A stretch of 64,000 nt of DNA from Lysinibacillus fusiformis (GCA_030027265.1 JASENG010000001.1:1-64000), one strand, 5' to 3'. Positions 36,104 to 46,388 are shown, counted from the first letter of the stretch. Notes: generated by a model not told the origin, from the sequence alone. Made by a program: numbers and translations.

Positions 36104-36877
36104 ATGGGGAAAGTTTATATAGTTGGTGCCGGACCGGGAAGTGTGGATTTAATTACAGTGAAGGGTTTAAAGTGTATCCAACAAGCAGATGTAATTCTTT
36201 ACGACCGGCTAGTAAATAAGGAATTGTTAGACTATGCAAAGCCTGATGCGGAGCTGATTTTTGTTGGAAAGCTGCCAAAATTGCATGGAGTGATTCAAGA
36301 CAGAATCCATAGATTGCTAGTTGAGCATGCTGGTCAGGATAAAGTAGTTACACGCTTAAAAGGTGGAGATCCCTTTGTATTTGGCCGTGGTGCAGAAGAA
36401 GCGGAAGTTTTGGTGGATGCAGGAATTCCATTTGAAATTGTTCCTGGTATTACTTCAGGTGTTGCAGCACCTGCCTATGCAGGAATACCAGTTACTCACC
36501 GTGATCTGGGCTCCAGTTTTGCACTTGTAACAGGTCATATGCGCGAAGGGAAAGATGACACGATTAACTGGAAAGGTTTAGCAGAATCAGTCGATACACT
36601 GGCCATTTATATGGGAGTAGGGAATCTGCCGTATATTACCGAGCAGTTAATGAAATACAATCGTCATCCAAACACGCCAGTTGCCCTTATCCATTGGGGT
36701 ACAACAGAACACCAGAAAACGATTACGGGTACATTAGAAACAATAGTAGACATAGCCCAAAAAGAAGAAATTCAAAATCCAAGTATGATTCTTGTTGGCG
36801 AAGTCGTTAAAATGCGCGAAAAAATTGCATGGTTTGAAAAAACAAAAGAATCTATGCGAGAAGAAATTTTAATTTAA
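36104..36877 (+). CDS. Uroporphyrinogen-III C-methyltransferase (SUMT)
   Basis: Methylates uroporphyrinogen III twice to precorrin-2, the first step from haem precursors to sirohaem. A 257-residue tetrapyrrole methylase with VGAGPGSVDLITVKG near the N-terminus, ILYDRLVN, TRLKGGDPFVFGRGAEEA and VPGITSGVAAPAYAGIPVTHR. The ATG at 36104 has TAGGGGG upstream; the frame also opens 15 codons earlier without a site. It heads the operon whose product is needed by CysI. Equivalent to B. subtilis YlnD/SumT. Confidence 0.95.
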   Translation: MGKVYIVGAGPGSVDLITVKGLKCIQQADVILYDRLVNKELLDYAKPDAELIFVGKLPKLHGVIQDRIHRLLVEHAGQDKVVTRLKGGDPFVFGRGAEEAEVLVDAGIPFEIVPGITSGVAAPAYAGIPVTHRDLGSSFALVTGHMREGKDDTINWKGLAESVDTLAIYMGVGNLPYITEQLMKYNRHPNTPVALIHWGTTEHQKTITGTLETIVDIAQKEEIQNPSMILVGEVVKMREKIAWFEKTKESMREEILI

Positions 36878-36894
36878 GGAAGAAGGGGAAAAGT

Positions 36895-37653
36895 TTGCAA
36901 GCAGTATTATATGTTGCACATGGCAGCCGTGTAAAAGCTGGAGTAGAAGAAGCGAGACAATTTATCGAATCAGTAAAACCTCAAATTGATGTAGATATCC
37001 AGGAAATTTGCTTCCTTGAGTTAGCCGATCCCTCCATCGTAGAAGGTGTTTCTGCATGTGTTGAAAAAGGTGCAACAGACATTGCCATCGTTCCAATTCT
37101 TTTATTAACAGCAAATCATGCAAAACAAGATATTCCCCTTGAGCTTGACAAAGCAAAAGAACTTTATCCAGATGTTTCATTCACTTTAGGTAAACCTTTC
37201 GGCATCCATGAAAAATTGATTAATAGTTTACATGAGAGAGTGCAGCAAAAGAGCACAAAGCAAAATGAGGAGATTGATGTGTTGCTCATTGGACGTGGAA
37301 GCAGCGATGAAAGCGTTCAATACGATTTTCAGCAAATTGCAGATAACCTCAAAGGAAAGTACCACTATGCAAAAGTTGATATTTGTTTCTTATACGGGAA
37401 AGGTCCTTCATTTGAAAACGCGTTAGAGCACTTGCAAAACAATCGAAAGAACCCGGTGTATGTTGTTCCATATATTTTGTTCACTGGTCTATTGAAAATC
37501 GGTATTCAAAAGAAAATGGCACAGCTCGGATTTAATGATGATGAAGCAGTACTTTGCGAATGTTTGGGATATGACGATAACGTGCGTCAGGTGTTAATAG
37601 AGCGAGTAAAAGAAACGTTATATACGTATAGGGAGGGTGTTCCAAATGGATAA
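36895..37653 (+). CDS. sirB: Sirohydrochlorin ferrochelatase (CbiX/SirB type)
   Basis: A 252-residue CbiX-domain protein that inserts iron into sirohydrochlorin (B. subtilis YlnE/SirB). The N-terminal active region YVAHGSRVKAG carries the catalytic His, with PILLLTANHAKQDIP further on, and a second half-domain follows (IGRGSSDES, YVVPYILFTGLL). The start is TTG 36895 after AAGGGGAA. It overlaps the next gene, a yezD-type gene, by 8 bases. Cobalt chelation for B12 is possible in principle, but the neighbours argue for sirohaem. Confidence 0.9.
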   Translation: MQAVLYVAHGSRVKAGVEEARQFIESVKPQIDVDIQEICFLELADPSIVEGVSACVEKGATDIAIVPILLLTANHAKQDIPLELDKAKELYPDVSFTLGKPFGIHEKLINSLHERVQQKSTKQNEEIDVLLIGRGSSDESVQYDFQQIADNLKGKYHYAKVDICFLYGKGPSFENALEHLQNNRKNPVYVVPYILFTGLLKIGIQKKMAQLGFNDDEAVLCECLGYDDNVRQVLIERVKETLYTYREGVPNG

Positions 37654-37792
37654 AAAGCAAGAAAATTTCGAGCAGGCAGTAGAAAATCTAAAAAAAATCA
37701 TGAGTACGATGAAATATGGGTCAATTACCTTAATTGTCCAAGATAACATTATTGTACAAATCGAAAAAAATGAAAAAATTCGATTAAAATAA
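37646..37792 (+). CDS. yezD: YezD-family small protein (DUF2292)
   Basis: A 48-residue protein: helix (MDKKQENFEQAVENLKKIMS) then two strands (YGSITLIVQDNIIVQIEKNEKIRL). This matches the YezD/DUF2292 family, often found beside sulfur-assimilation genes, with no proven role. The start ATG overlaps the end of sirB (AAATGGATAA), and GGAGGG lies upstream, so it is translated with the operon. It falls between sirB and cysJ. Confidence 0.85.
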   Translation: MDKKQENFEQAVENLKKIMSTMKYGSITLIVQDNIIVQIEKNEKIRLK

Positions 37793-37816
37793 TTTAGGTG
37801 AAGAGGTGTGTATGAA

Positions 37817-39646
37817 GTGAAGTTAGAAGCAACAAATAGCCCTTTTAACGAACAACAAGTCCAGCAACTAAATGAAGTTTTGGCAACATTAACACAAAAC
37901 CAAAAAATTTGGTTAACAGGCTACTTAAGTGCAACTGCCAGTATAGGTGCACAAATACCAGAGGCTCCAGCTGGAGGAGTACAACCGCCAACAAATGTTG
38001 TGGCATTGCCTGCTGCTGCACAAACGAAAACAGCAAAGCATATTACGATTCTCTATGCTTCTCAAACGGGCAACGCTGGGGGGCTTGCTAAAAAGTACGG
38101 CGAGCAATTAAAACAGGTTGGTTTTGAAGTAAATGTATCGTCTATGAGTGATTTCAAAACAAATGCCCTAAAAAAATTGGACCATTTGCTTGTGATTGCA
38201 AGTACACATGGTGAGGGCGAGCCGCCTGATAACGCAATTTCATTCCATAGCTTCCTTTATGGAAAGCGAGCTCCAAAATTGGATCATGTCAAATTTGCAG
38301 TTCTTTCTTTAGGGGATAGTTCTTATGAGTTCTTCTGCAAAACAGGGCAGGATTTCGATGAACAGCTTGAAAAATTAGGTGCTCAAAGATTAGTAGACCG
38401 TGTGGATTGCGATCTTGATTATGATGAACCAGCAGCGAAATGGTTTGACTCTGTAAAAGTAAAGTTGGAAGAAGGAGAAGTTAGTCCACAAACGATTCAA
38501 GAAGCGGCTCCAACAGTTTTAGATTCTGACGTAGTTTACTCTCGTAAAAATCCGTTTAAAGCTGAAATTTTAGAGAAAATCAATCTTAATGCCGAAGGAT
38601 CTAACAAAGAAACGATCCATTTAGAAATATCATTAGAAAACTCAGGCATTGTTTTTGAGCCAGGTGATAGCTTAGCGATTTACCCAACCAATAATGAAAA
38701 TTTGGTTAATGCATTAATCAATGCACTAGGGTTTAATGCTGAAAGTTCAGTCAATGTTGACGATCGAGCTGTTACATTAAAAGAAGCCTTAACTGATTTA
38801 CTTGAAATTACGGTGCTATCAAAACCGGTAATGCAAAAAATCGGTGAATTTACGTTAAATGAAGAATTCCATGCATTGCTTAGCGATCGTGAATCATTTA
38901 AAAACTATACACATGGCCGCGATTTATTGGATGTTGTCGAAAAATTCGCTCCTTTCAGCTGGAATGAACAAAGCTTTGTAAATGTTTTAAGAAAGCTTCC
39001 GGCAAGACAATATTCAATTTCTAGCAGCCTGGCAGCATACCCGGAGGAAGTACATTTAACAATTGGGGCAGTACGCTATGAAGTAGATGGCCGTGAACGC
39101 CTAGGGGTTTGCTCAACGCAAGTGGCAGACAGCTTAGAAGTTGGCGATAGTGTAAGAGTTTATGTACAGCAAAATCCTAACTTCAAATTGCCGGCCGATG
39201 ATAAACCGATGATTATGGTAGGACCAGGTACAGGTGTTGCACCATTCCGTTCATTCATTCAAGAACGTGAAGAGCGCGGTGCAGAAGGCAAGAACTGGTT
39301 ATTTTTTGGAGATCAGCATTTTGTCACAGACTTTTTATATCAAACAGAGTGGCAAGGCTGGTTAAAATCTGGTGTTTTAACAAAGCTGAATGTAGCTTTC
39401 TCTCGAGACAAAGAAGAAAAAGTTTACGTACAACATAAAATGCAAAAACATGCAGCTGAAATTTTCGAATGGTTAGAACAAGGTGCTCATCTTTACGTAT
39501 GTGGAGATAAGGATCATATGGCAGCTGACGTTCATAACACATTGCTACATATCATTGCAGAACAAGGCAACAAAACAGAAGAAGAAGCCAAACAATATCT
39601 TGAAGATCTACGCAAAGAAAAACGCTATCAACGAGATGTATATTAA
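37817..39646 (+). CDS. cysJ: Sulfite reductase flavoprotein subunit CysJ
   Basis: Electron-transfer subunit of NADPH-dependent assimilatory sulfite reductase. The 609-residue protein has an N-terminal flavodoxin-like FMN domain (about 75-215: [29 protein letters not shown]), then an FAD domain ([19 protein letters not shown]) and an NADP-binding ferredoxin-reductase domain ([31 protein letters not shown]). The start is most likely GTG 37817 with GAGGTG 8 bases upstream; a GTG at 37808 overlaps that site. It passes electrons to CysI, the next gene, 13 bases downstream. Confidence 0.95.
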   Translation: MKLEATNSPFNEQQVQQLNEVLATLTQNQKIWLTGYLSATASIGAQIPEAPAGGVQPPTNVVALPAAAQTKTAKHITILYASQTGNAGGLAKKYGEQLKQVGFEVNVSSMSDFKTNALKKLDHLLVIASTHGEGEPPDNAISFHSFLYGKRAPKLDHVKFAVLSLGDSSYEFFCKTGQDFDEQLEKLGAQRLVDRVDCDLDYDEPAAKWFDSVKVKLEEGEVSPQTIQEAAPTVLDSDVVYSRKNPFKAEILEKINLNAEGSNKETIHLEISLENSGIVFEPGDSLAIYPTNNENLVNALINALGFNAESSVNVDDRAVTLKEALTDLLEITVLSKPVMQKIGEFTLNEEFHALLSDRESFKNYTHGRDLLDVVEKFAPFSWNEQSFVNVLRKLPARQYSISSSLAAYPEEVHLTIGAVRYEVDGRERLGVCSTQVADSLEVGDSVRVYVQQNPNFKLPADDKPMIMVGPGTGVAPFRSFIQEREERGAEGKNWLFFGDQHFVTDFLYQTEWQGWLKSGVLTKLNVAFSRDKEEKVYVQHKMQKHAAEIFEWLEQGAHLYVCGDKDHMAADVHNTLLHIIAEQGNKTEEEAKQYLEDLRKEKRYQRDVY

Positions 39647-39659
39647 GGGGGAAGTACGA

Positions 39660-41381
39660 ATGGTACAAAAAATTGTATTACCACCTCAAGAAGGTAAACC
39701 AAGTGATGTCGAAGAAATAAAAGCAGAAAGTAATTACTTGCGTGGTTCCCTTGTTGAATCGATGGAAGACGAACTTAGCTCAGGTATCTCGGATTGGGAT
39801 AACCGTTTAATGAAATTCCACGGAAGTTATTTACAAGATGACCGTGATGTACGTTTAGAACGGGAACGCAAAAAATTGGAACCTGCATATCAATTCATGG
39901 TGCGTGTTCGTATGCCGGGCGGTGTCGCAACACCAGAACAATGGCTAAAAATGGATGAACTAGCTGAAAAGTATGGAAATCACACATTTAAGATTACAAC
40001 CCGTCAAACAATTCAATTCCACGGTATCTTAAAATGGAATATGAAAAAACATATGCAAGAATTGAATAGCGTTTTATTCGATACGATTGCAGCTTGTGGT
40101 GATGTAAACCGTAATGTTATGTGTAATGCCAATCCATATCAATCTGAAGTTCATCAAGAAATTTTTGAAATCTCATCTAAAATAAGCGAGCATCTACTGC
40201 CTCGTACAAATGCTTATTATGAGATTTGGCTAGATAAAGAAAAAGTGGTAGATACACAGGAAGAACAAGAACCAATTTACGGTTCGCTTTACTTGCCGCG
40301 TAAATTTAAGATTGGTATCGCGGTGCCGCCAGCGAACGATGTAGACGTTTTCTCACAAGATATCGGTTTAATCGCGGTGATGGAGGATAATGAACTAGTT
40401 GGCTTTAACGTGGCAATTGGCGGCGGTATGGGGATGACGCATGGCGATACGGCAACTTATCCTCAGCTTAGCCGTTTAATCGGTTACGTTTCAAAGGATA
40501 AAATTGTAGATGTTTGCGAGAAAATTATGACGGTTCAACGTGACTACGGGGATCGTTCTGTACGTAAATATGCTCGATTCAAATATACAGTGGATCGTCT
40601 AGGTCTAGACACGGTTAAACAAGAAATCGAGTCTCGTCTCGGATTTGCATTTGAAGAAGCTAAACCATTTAATTTTGAGCATACGGGTGACCGTTATGGC
40701 TGGATCAAAGGGGAAGATGGGAAATACCATTTCACACTCTTTATTCAAAATGGCCGTGTAAAAGACTTTGACAACTATCCATTGAAAACAGCTTTACGTG
40801 AAATCGCTCAAGTGCATAAAGGGGAATTCCGTTTCACTGGAAACCAAAATGTCGTGATTGCAAACGTAGGAGCAAGAACTAAAAAAGCAATCAATGAAAT
40901 CATTGAAAAATATCAATTAACCGAGAGTGATAATTATTCAGCGTTACGCCGCAATTCAATTGCTTGTGTGGCATTGCCAACTTGCGGTTTAGCAATGGCA
41001 GAATCAGAACGTTATCTGCCTTCGTTAATTGAAAAAATTGAAGAAATCTTAGATAACAATGGCTTGCGTGATCAAGATATCACAATCCGTATGTCAGGCT
41101 GTCCAAATGGCTGTTCTCGTGCAGCAATGGGTGAGATAGGATTTATCGGTAAAGGGCCAGGGAAATATAACTTCTATTTAGGAGCTAGTCATACTGGCAA
41201 TCGATTAAATAAAATCTATAAAGAAAATATTGGAGAAGAAGAAATTTTATCAACTCTTGGTCCAATTATTGAACACTATGCGAAAGAACGCTTTGACAAC
41301 GAATATTTCGGAGATTTCGTGATTCGTGCTGGCTACGTTGAAGCAGTTACGGATGGTCGCGATTTCCATAATAAAGCTTAA
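39660..41381 (+). CDS. cysI: Sulfite reductase haemoprotein subunit CysI
   Basis: Catalytic sirohaem and [4Fe-4S] subunit that reduces sulfite to sulfide with six electrons. The 573-residue protein has the cluster/sirohaem cysteines CVALPTC (C-x5-C) and [11 protein letters not shown] (C-x3-C), the ferredoxin-like half-domains, and the [13 protein letters not shown] segment. I place the start at ATG 39660 with AAGGGGGAAG before it; the frame reads further upstream inside cysJ and should not be used. Its sirohaem is supplied by SUMT, SirB and the SirC gene just downstream. Confidence 0.96.
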   Translation: MVQKIVLPPQEGKPSDVEEIKAESNYLRGSLVESMEDELSSGISDWDNRLMKFHGSYLQDDRDVRLERERKKLEPAYQFMVRVRMPGGVATPEQWLKMDELAEKYGNHTFKITTRQTIQFHGILKWNMKKHMQELNSVLFDTIAACGDVNRNVMCNANPYQSEVHQEIFEISSKISEHLLPRTNAYYEIWLDKEKVVDTQEEQEPIYGSLYLPRKFKIGIAVPPANDVDVFSQDIGLIAVMEDNELVGFNVAIGGGMGMTHGDTATYPQLSRLIGYVSKDKIVDVCEKIMTVQRDYGDRSVRKYARFKYTVDRLGLDTVKQEIESRLGFAFEEAKPFNFEHTGDRYGWIKGEDGKYHFTLFIQNGRVKDFDNYPLKTALREIAQVHKGEFRFTGNQNVVIANVGARTKKAINEIIEKYQLTESDNYSALRRNSIACVALPTCGLAMAESERYLPSLIEKIEEILDNNGLRDQDITIRMSGCPNGCSRAAMGEIGFIGKGPGKYNFYLGASHTGNRLNKIYKENIGEEEILSTLGPIIEHYAKERFDNEYFGDFVIRAGYVEAVTDGRDFHNKA

Positions 41382-41393
41382 TAGATTACGATG

Positions 41394-41422
41394 AAGGTTG
41401 TATTTCGATACAACCTTTATTT
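41394..41422 (+). terminator. Terminator after cysI with UUCG-type loop
   Basis: AAGGTTGTAT (41394-41403), loop TTCG, ATACAACCTT (41408-41417), then TATTTG. A ten-bp stem closed by a stable tetraloop, but the T run is weak, so some read-through to sirC is likely. Confidence 0.75.
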
Positions 41423-41458
41423 GCGATTTAGAAATAGTTTTCATAAAATAAAGACAAC

Positions 41459-41492
41459 AACTCGGGCCAAATTCGGTTCGAGTTATGTTTTT
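41459..41492 (+). other. Second hairpin between cysI and sirC
   Basis: AACTCG pairs with CGAGTT around a GCC/GGT inner stem, then ATGTTTTT. It could be a weak terminator or a leader structure for sirC. Confidence 0.5.
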
Positions 41493-41516
41493 CTATCGAT
41501 GGCGGGAGGGAATACG

Positions 41517-42116
41517 ATGTATCCGATTGTGTTGAACATAGAAAATAAACGAGTGCTGGTAGTTGGCGGCGGTAAAGTTGCCACACAAAAAACAAAAATG
41601 CTGTTGGGGCAAAATGCGGAAATCACTGTTGTAAGCCCAGCCTTAACGGAGACATTACATACATATGCTTTAAATCATCAAATTCAGTGGAGGGAAAGGG
41701 ATTTTGTACAAAGCGATACAAAAGATGCCTTTCTCGTGATTGCTGCAACAAATAATCGAAATGTAAATGCTTTGGTGAGAGAAAGTTGTTTTGATGGCCA
41801 GCTTGTGAATGTTGTTGATTCCCCGGAAGCAAGCAATTTTTATAATATGGCTTTTTTAGATCGAGGGAAGCTGAAAATTGCCATCTCTACCGAAGGAGCA
41901 AGTCCACTATTGGCGAAACAAATCAAGCAGGATTTAAACGATTTTTTTGACGATGGGTACGAAGATTACTTGAACTTTTTGTTGGCTGCAAGAGAAAAAA
42001 TCAAGTTAACAGTAAATGATGAGGAGCGGAAATACACGTTGCTACAAGAGCTGCTGCAGGATAAGCTCCGTAAAAATGAAGAAGAACGACAGCTGTTTCT
42101 TTCCAGTATCTATTGA
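41517..42116 (+). CDS. sirC: Precorrin-2 dehydrogenase (SirC/YlnF)
   Basis: Oxidises precorrin-2 to sirohydrochlorin using NAD, between the SUMT and SirB steps. A 199-residue Rossmann protein, as in the single-function B. subtilis YlnF, with VVGGGKVATQKTKMLL near residue 16, and ISTEGASPLLAKQIKQDL, typical of the CysG N-terminal half. ATG 41517 follows GGGAGGG. The open frame starts earlier at 41391, but that includes the terminator region. It lacks the chelatase and methylase domains of CysG. Confidence 0.92.
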   Translation: MYPIVLNIENKRVLVVGGGKVATQKTKMLLGQNAEITVVSPALTETLHTYALNHQIQWRERDFVQSDTKDAFLVIAATNNRNVNALVRESCFDGQLVNVVDSPEASNFYNMAFLDRGKLKIAISTEGASPLLAKQIKQDLNDFFDDGYEDYLNFLLAAREKIKLTVNDEERKYTLLQELLQDKLRKNEEERQLFLSSIY

Positions 42117-42210
42117 GAAGAGGGAAAGGGCGGAGAAAAATGGATTAGAAGTGTTCTATCGGATGATATGGGGGTCGAATATGAATGAAACGGGCATATA
42201 GGTTATAAAA

Positions 42211-42248
42211 CGGCTGACACCCAAAATATTTTGGGAGCAGCCATTTTG
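42211..42248. terminator. Bidirectional terminator between sirC and ytfP
   Basis: GGCTG/CAGCC outer stem with an inner CCCAAAATATTTTGGG palindrome (42220-42235); A-rich left flank and ATTTTG right flank. Confidence 0.8.
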
Positions 42249-42269
42249 ATCTTATTTGTTTCTTGATTG

Positions 42270-43529
42270 TTATGATTCCATTGCGCCTGCACTCATTCCA
42301 GCGATCCTTCCCGTTACAAGGGCACTTGTAATGTTGTAGCCGCCTGTATATCCGTGAATGTCCAGGATTTCCCCGCAGAAATAGAGGCCTGCTTTCATTT
42401 TGGAAGCCATTGTTTTCGGTTCGATTTCCTTTACTGATACGCCTCCGCCAGTTACGAAGGCTTTCTCAAGCGGTTGCGTACCATGGACATCCATGGTGAA
42501 GCCCACTAGCTCCCGAGCCAATAGGCGCACTTTTTCTTGTGAAAGTTCAGCGGCTGTAATCGAAGGATCAATGCCGGCACGCTCCATTAAAAACAGGAGC
42601 CATCTTTCGGAGGCAACGGATTTCCATACGTTTTTCACTGCTTTTTTTGGATCTTCTTTTAATAATTTGTTTAGATACTGCAAGCATGTTTCTTCGTTAA
42701 ATTCAGTTAATGTTTGAATTCGAAGTTGGACGGGTGCTCCACCATTTTTCTTGCGTTCCTTTACGACGAATTGACTGCATCGTAAAACGGCTGGTCCACT
42801 TACGCCGAAATGAGTAAAGAGCATGTCCATGTGATGTGTAACGATTGCTTTCCCTTTTTTATTTAGGACAGATACGGCAACATCCCGCAATGCCAGCCCC
42901 TGTAATTCACGAGATTGGATAAAAGGCTCTTTCGATGTAACAGGTACTTCTGTCGGATAAAGCTCGGTTACCGTATGACCTGCACGTTCTGCCCACGGGT
43001 AGCCGTCTCCAGTTGAACCTGTTTGTGGTACTGCTTTTCCGCCGACTGCAACAACAACGGCTTTTGCTAACAGTTCAGTGCCATCAGATAAGCGGACGCC
43101 CAAAATTTTTTCATCATCCATTAATAATTTGGCAACAGCTGTTTCTAGCCGAATATCTACATGAAGTCGATTTAATTGGTTTACTAACGCATCTACAACA
43201 TCTGTCGCGCGGTTAGAAACGGGGAACATGCGCCCGTGGTCTTCTTCTTTTAGCGCTACGCCTAGTCCTTCGAAAAATTCGATTATATTTTCATTATTAT
43301 AAACGGTAAAAGGGCTATATAGGAAACGACCATTTCCCGGGATATGTTTAATGATTTCATCAACTGATAAACGATTTGTGACATTGCATCTGCCACCGCC
43401 GGAAATGGCCAGCTTTTTCCCGAGTTTTTTTCCTTTTTCGATTAAAATCACTTTTTTCTTCTGTTCAGCAGCTGCAATTGCTGCCATTAAACCTGATGGG
43501 CCACCACCAATTACAATAACATCGATCAT
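42270..43529 (-). CDS. ytfP: HI0933-like flavoprotein YtfP
   Basis: A 419-residue FAD-binding protein of the HI0933/BaiN family (predicted NAD(P)/FAD oxidoreductase). The FAD-binding [16 protein letters not shown] is near residue 7; [10 protein letters not shown] and the C-terminal [34 protein letters not shown] blocks are the family hallmarks. No substrate is known for the Bacillales member. The start is taken as ATG 43529; a GTG four codons upstream is possible. Neither has a strong site. Its convergent neighbour is sirC; ytgP is divergent. Confidence 0.88.
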   Translation of the reverse strand: MIDVIVIGGGPSGLMAAIAAAEQKKKVILIEKGKKLGKKLAISGGGRCNVTNRLSVDEIIKHIPGNGRFLYSPFTVYNNENIIEFFEGLGVALKEEDHGRMFPVSNRATDVVDALVNQLNRLHVDIRLETAVAKLLMDDEKILGVRLSDGTELLAKAVVVAVGGKAVPQTGSTGDGYPWAERAGHTVTELYPTEVPVTSKEPFIQSRELQGLALRDVAVSVLNKKGKAIVTHHMDMLFTHFGVSGPAVLRCSQFVVKERKKNGGAPVQLRIQTLTEFNEETCLQYLNKLLKEDPKKAVKNVWKSVASERWLLFLMERAGIDPSITAAELSQEKVRLLARELVGFTMDVHGTQPLEKAFVTGGGVSVKEIEPKTMASKMKAGLYFCGEILDIHGYTGGYNITSALVTGRIAGMSAGAMES

Positions 43530-43806
43530 TTTTTGTCTCACTTTCTGGAAGTTTCACTAAGATTTAATACTTTTTGTCGTATCTACTCTTCACATTATAC
43601 ATAATTTTGAAGAAACTATTTGAGTTAATCGACTTTCACATGTAAACTAACATGTAGATTCGTTTTCGAAACAATACTTGTTTGAAATCGTCGACTATTT
43701 CAGTCGGCTTTTATTATGTTTAGGAAACACTTATTTAAAGTAAATCTTAAAAATCATTTTTAATACATATCGTATTTAACAATTTCATAAAGATTGGGAT
43801 GTTTTT
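43530..43806. other. Divergent intergenic region between ytfP and ytgP
   Basis: Holds a small hairpin ACATGT/ACATGT near 43638-43655 and a stem CGACT/AGTCG followed by GCTTTTATT (about 43688-43711), which looks like a weak terminator or attenuator before ytgP. No gene is seen. Confidence 0.4.
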
Positions 43807-45417
43807 ATGTCGTCATTAATGAAAGGAACGGCGATATTAACAGTTGGTTTGTTTCTATCGAAAGTTCTAGGGTTAATTTATGTTTTCCCTTTTTATTCTA
43901 TTGTGGGGAAGGATAATGTTGGTTTATACCAATATGCGTATATTCCTTACAACATTATGCTATCCGTAGCGATTTCCGGGTTGCCTCTTGGCGTTTCAAA
44001 ATTTGTTTCCAAATATAATTCGATTAATGACTATGAGGCAGGCAGGAAACTTTTTAAATCTGGAATTCTTGTCATGGCCATTACAGGAGTTATATCATTT
44101 ATAATTTTAAATCTATTGGCGACACCTATAGCGAATGTCGTTATTAAAGATGAAGAACAAATCTATACAGTAGAGCAAATTGCTTCAGCTATTCGTTGGG
44201 TCAGCTATGCATTATTGGCAGTTCCGATTATGAGTTTAATAAGAGGATTCTTCCAAGGCTATAGCCACTATATGCCGACTTCAGTTTCACAATTAGTCGA
44301 GCAAATTGTGCGTATTGTTGTTTTGCTTGGTGGTTCCTTCGTTGTGGTTACTCTCTTAAATGGTGAACCCGAAACTGCGGTTAAATTTGCTGTATTTGCA
44401 GCCTTTATTGGTGCTCTTGGCGGGTTGGTGGTTTTATACTTCTATTGGAAAAAGTTAAGTCCAGAATTTAATATACTGCGCCGAAGCAGTGTCTCTTCAG
44501 GCGAGCTTTCATATAAAGAGATTTATAAAGAAATCATCCGTTATTCCATTCCTTTTGTTTTTGTCGGGATGGCTAGTTCGTTATTCCAGTTAGTTGATAT
44601 GCTGACCTTTAATAGTGCCATGGTTTCTATCGGGTTAGCGAGTGTAACGGATGATTATTTAACAATGCTGAACTTTACAACACAAAAAATTGTTATTATT
44701 CCGGTAATGCTTGCAACAGGTTTTTCTATGGCTTTAATACCAACCATAACGAAGCATTACACAGTCGGCGCATTTGATACACTTCGGGGCGAGTTAGATA
44801 AGACCTATCAAATCCTGTTATTTATAACGATTCCTGCAAGTATCGGGATTGCATTATTGGCACCGGGCATCTACCACGTTTTGTATGAGCAAAGTGAAAT
44901 GGGAGGAGAAGTGTTGGCGCACTATGCACCATTAGCTATTCTCTTTGCGTTATTTTCGGTAACAGCGGCAATTCTTCAAGGAATTGATTATCAGAAATGG
45001 ATTATATTCAGTTTGTTAACCGGGGTATTATTCAAGCTGATGTTAAATACACCGCTTATAAAATTAATGGAAGTGGATGGAGCCTTATTAGCTACGGCTA
45101 TTGGTTATGGAGTGACAATCCTGATAAATATAGCCGTTATTCATAAAGCGCTGCATTATCGTTCGAAACTTGTGTTTAGACGAATCATTTTAATTTCGCT
45201 TTTAACGCTTGCTATGTCCATCTCTGTTGTAATCGTGAATAAGTTGCTTTATGCAATCTCATTGCCTTCTTCTAAAGCTCTGGAAGCCCTATATTTAATT
45301 ATTTCAGTAGGTGTCGGTGCTGTTGTTTATGGTTATTTGTCATTCCGGTTAAAGCTTGCACAAAAATTACTGGGCGGGCGTATTACAAAAATTGCAAACA
45401 AACTAGGTTTTAAATAG
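43807..45417 (+). CDS. ytgP: MurJ-family lipid II flippase YtgP
   Basis: A 536-residue polytopic membrane protein of the MVF/MATE-like polysaccharide exporter superfamily with about 14 hydrophobic helices. It matches B. subtilis YtgP, a MurJ-type lipid II flippase that moves the peptidoglycan precursor across the membrane (redundant there with Amj). Conserved pieces: MKGTAILTVGLFLSKVLGLIYVFPFY at the N-terminus and SLIRGFFQGYSHYMPTSVSQLVEQIVR. Gene order with ytzG and ytfP is as in B. subtilis. The ribosome site before ATG 43807 is weak (GGGATG). Confidence 0.9.
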   Translation: MSSLMKGTAILTVGLFLSKVLGLIYVFPFYSIVGKDNVGLYQYAYIPYNIMLSVAISGLPLGVSKFVSKYNSINDYEAGRKLFKSGILVMAITGVISFIILNLLATPIANVVIKDEEQIYTVEQIASAIRWVSYALLAVPIMSLIRGFFQGYSHYMPTSVSQLVEQIVRIVVLLGGSFVVVTLLNGEPETAVKFAVFAAFIGALGGLVVLYFYWKKLSPEFNILRRSSVSSGELSYKEIYKEIIRYSIPFVFVGMASSLFQLVDMLTFNSAMVSIGLASVTDDYLTMLNFTTQKIVIIPVMLATGFSMALIPTITKHYTVGAFDTLRGELDKTYQILLFITIPASIGIALLAPGIYHVLYEQSEMGGEVLAHYAPLAILFALFSVTAAILQGIDYQKWIIFSLLTGVLFKLMLNTPLIKLMEVDGALLATAIGYGVTILINIAVIHKALHYRSKLVFRRIILISLLTLAMSISVVIVNKLLYAISLPSSKALEALYLIISVGVGAVVYGYLSFRLKLAQKLLGGRITKIANKLGFK

Positions 45418-45433
45418 GAGGAGTCCATTCGAA

Positions 45434-46144
45434 GTGCGGTTAGATAAATTATTGGCGAATATGGGCTATGGGACCCGAAAAGAAGTAAAGCAATTGTTAA
45501 AACAAAAAGGTGTTACGGTGGATGGAGAAGTTGTAAAAGATTCCTCCATGCATGTGGATCCGGATAAACAAGAAGTCAGTGTTTTTGGTGAAAGAGTAGA
45601 GTATATGGAATTTATCTATCTGATGATGCATAAACCGCCTGGCGTGATTTCAGCTACAGAAGATAATGTCGATCAAACAGTGATTGACTTATTGGATCCT
45701 TTAGCACAGCATTTTAAACCGTTTCCGGTAGGACGATTAGATAAGGATACAGAAGGCTTGCTATTGATTACAAATGATGGTCAATTAGCCCACAATCTCT
45801 TGTCGCCGAAGAAACATGTTCCCAAAACCTATTATGCCAAAATTGATGGCATCGTTACGAATGCTGATATTGAAGCATTTAAACAAGGTGTGGAATTAGA
45901 TGATGGGTATGTTACAAAACCAGGGGAGCTTGTTATTATAAGCTCTGGCCCCATGTCAGAAATTGAGCTGACAATTCAGGAAGGGAAGTTCCATCAGGTA
46001 AAGAGAATGTTTGAATCGGTTGGAAAGAAAGTAACGTATTTAAAACGGTTATCAATGGGAAGTTTAAAGCTTGATGAGTTACTCGCACCAGGGGATTACA
46101 GAGAGCTGACGCAAGAAGAATTAGAAGGTTTAAAAAGTAAATAG
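45434..46144 (+). CDS. ytzG: RsuA-family pseudouridine synthase YtzG
   Basis: A 236-residue 16S rRNA-type pseudouridine synthase. An N-terminal S4 RNA-binding domain (MRLDKLLANMGYGTRKEVKQLLKQKGV) precedes the catalytic domain, with PVGRLDKDTEGLLLITNDG carrying the catalytic Asp, and GKFHQVKRMFESVGKKV near the end. The start is GTG 45434, 10 bases after AGGAGGAG. It follows ytgP closely and is probably co-transcribed, as in B. subtilis. The target uridine is not determined here. Confidence 0.92.
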   Translation: MRLDKLLANMGYGTRKEVKQLLKQKGVTVDGEVVKDSSMHVDPDKQEVSVFGERVEYMEFIYLMMHKPPGVISATEDNVDQTVIDLLDPLAQHFKPFPVGRLDKDTEGLLLITNDGQLAHNLLSPKKHVPKTYYAKIDGIVTNADIEAFKQGVELDDGYVTKPGELVIISSGPMSEIELTIQEGKFHQVKRMFESVGKKVTYLKRLSMGSLKLDELLAPGDYRELTQEELEGLKSK

Positions 46145-46156
46145 TTTTAAACGAAT

Positions 46157-46194
46157 AAAAAAGAATGACCCCGACGAAAGGTCATTCTTTTTTA
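46157..46194 (+). terminator. Terminator after ytzG
   Basis: AAAAAAGAATGACC (46157-46170) pairs perfectly with GGTCATTCTTTTTT (46180-46193). The A-rich left side could also stop minus-strand transcription. Confidence 0.92.
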
Positions 46195-46388
46195 GTTTAA
46201 TCGCGGAGAATACCCGCATAAGGAAAACGTCAACACGGCCGATAGTGAGTCGGGTTGGGTTTTCTAATATAGTATGTTACTAATCGTAAAGTCAGCAACA
46301 GTTCGCATAAGCTAGAAGTAAAAAATACTAAAGAAGTGTAAAGCAAACCTTCCTCATGAGTATACACATGGAATTTGTTGCATTCTAT
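46195..46388. other. Intergenic segment with a GC-richer patch, possible RNA
   Basis: About 190 bases between the ytzG terminator and the end of ytzE. The part 46201-46260 is much richer in GC than its surroundings and can fold: GCGG/CCGC near 46203-46217 and CCGA/TCGG near 46238-46253. A 45-codon minus-strand frame from GTG 46367 to a stop at 46230 has no ribosome site. I cannot assign it. Confidence 0.35.

Noticed and set aside
46242-46252. Minus-strand CGACTCACTAT resembles the core of the phage T7 promoter
   Set aside because: Only 11 bases match, the upstream TAATA half is absent and no T7-like polymerase gene is present; chance match.
46230-46367. 45-codon minus-strand open frame starting GTG with a hydrophobic middle
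   Set aside because: No ribosome site, odd composition, overlaps a foldable GC-rich patch; not called as a gene.
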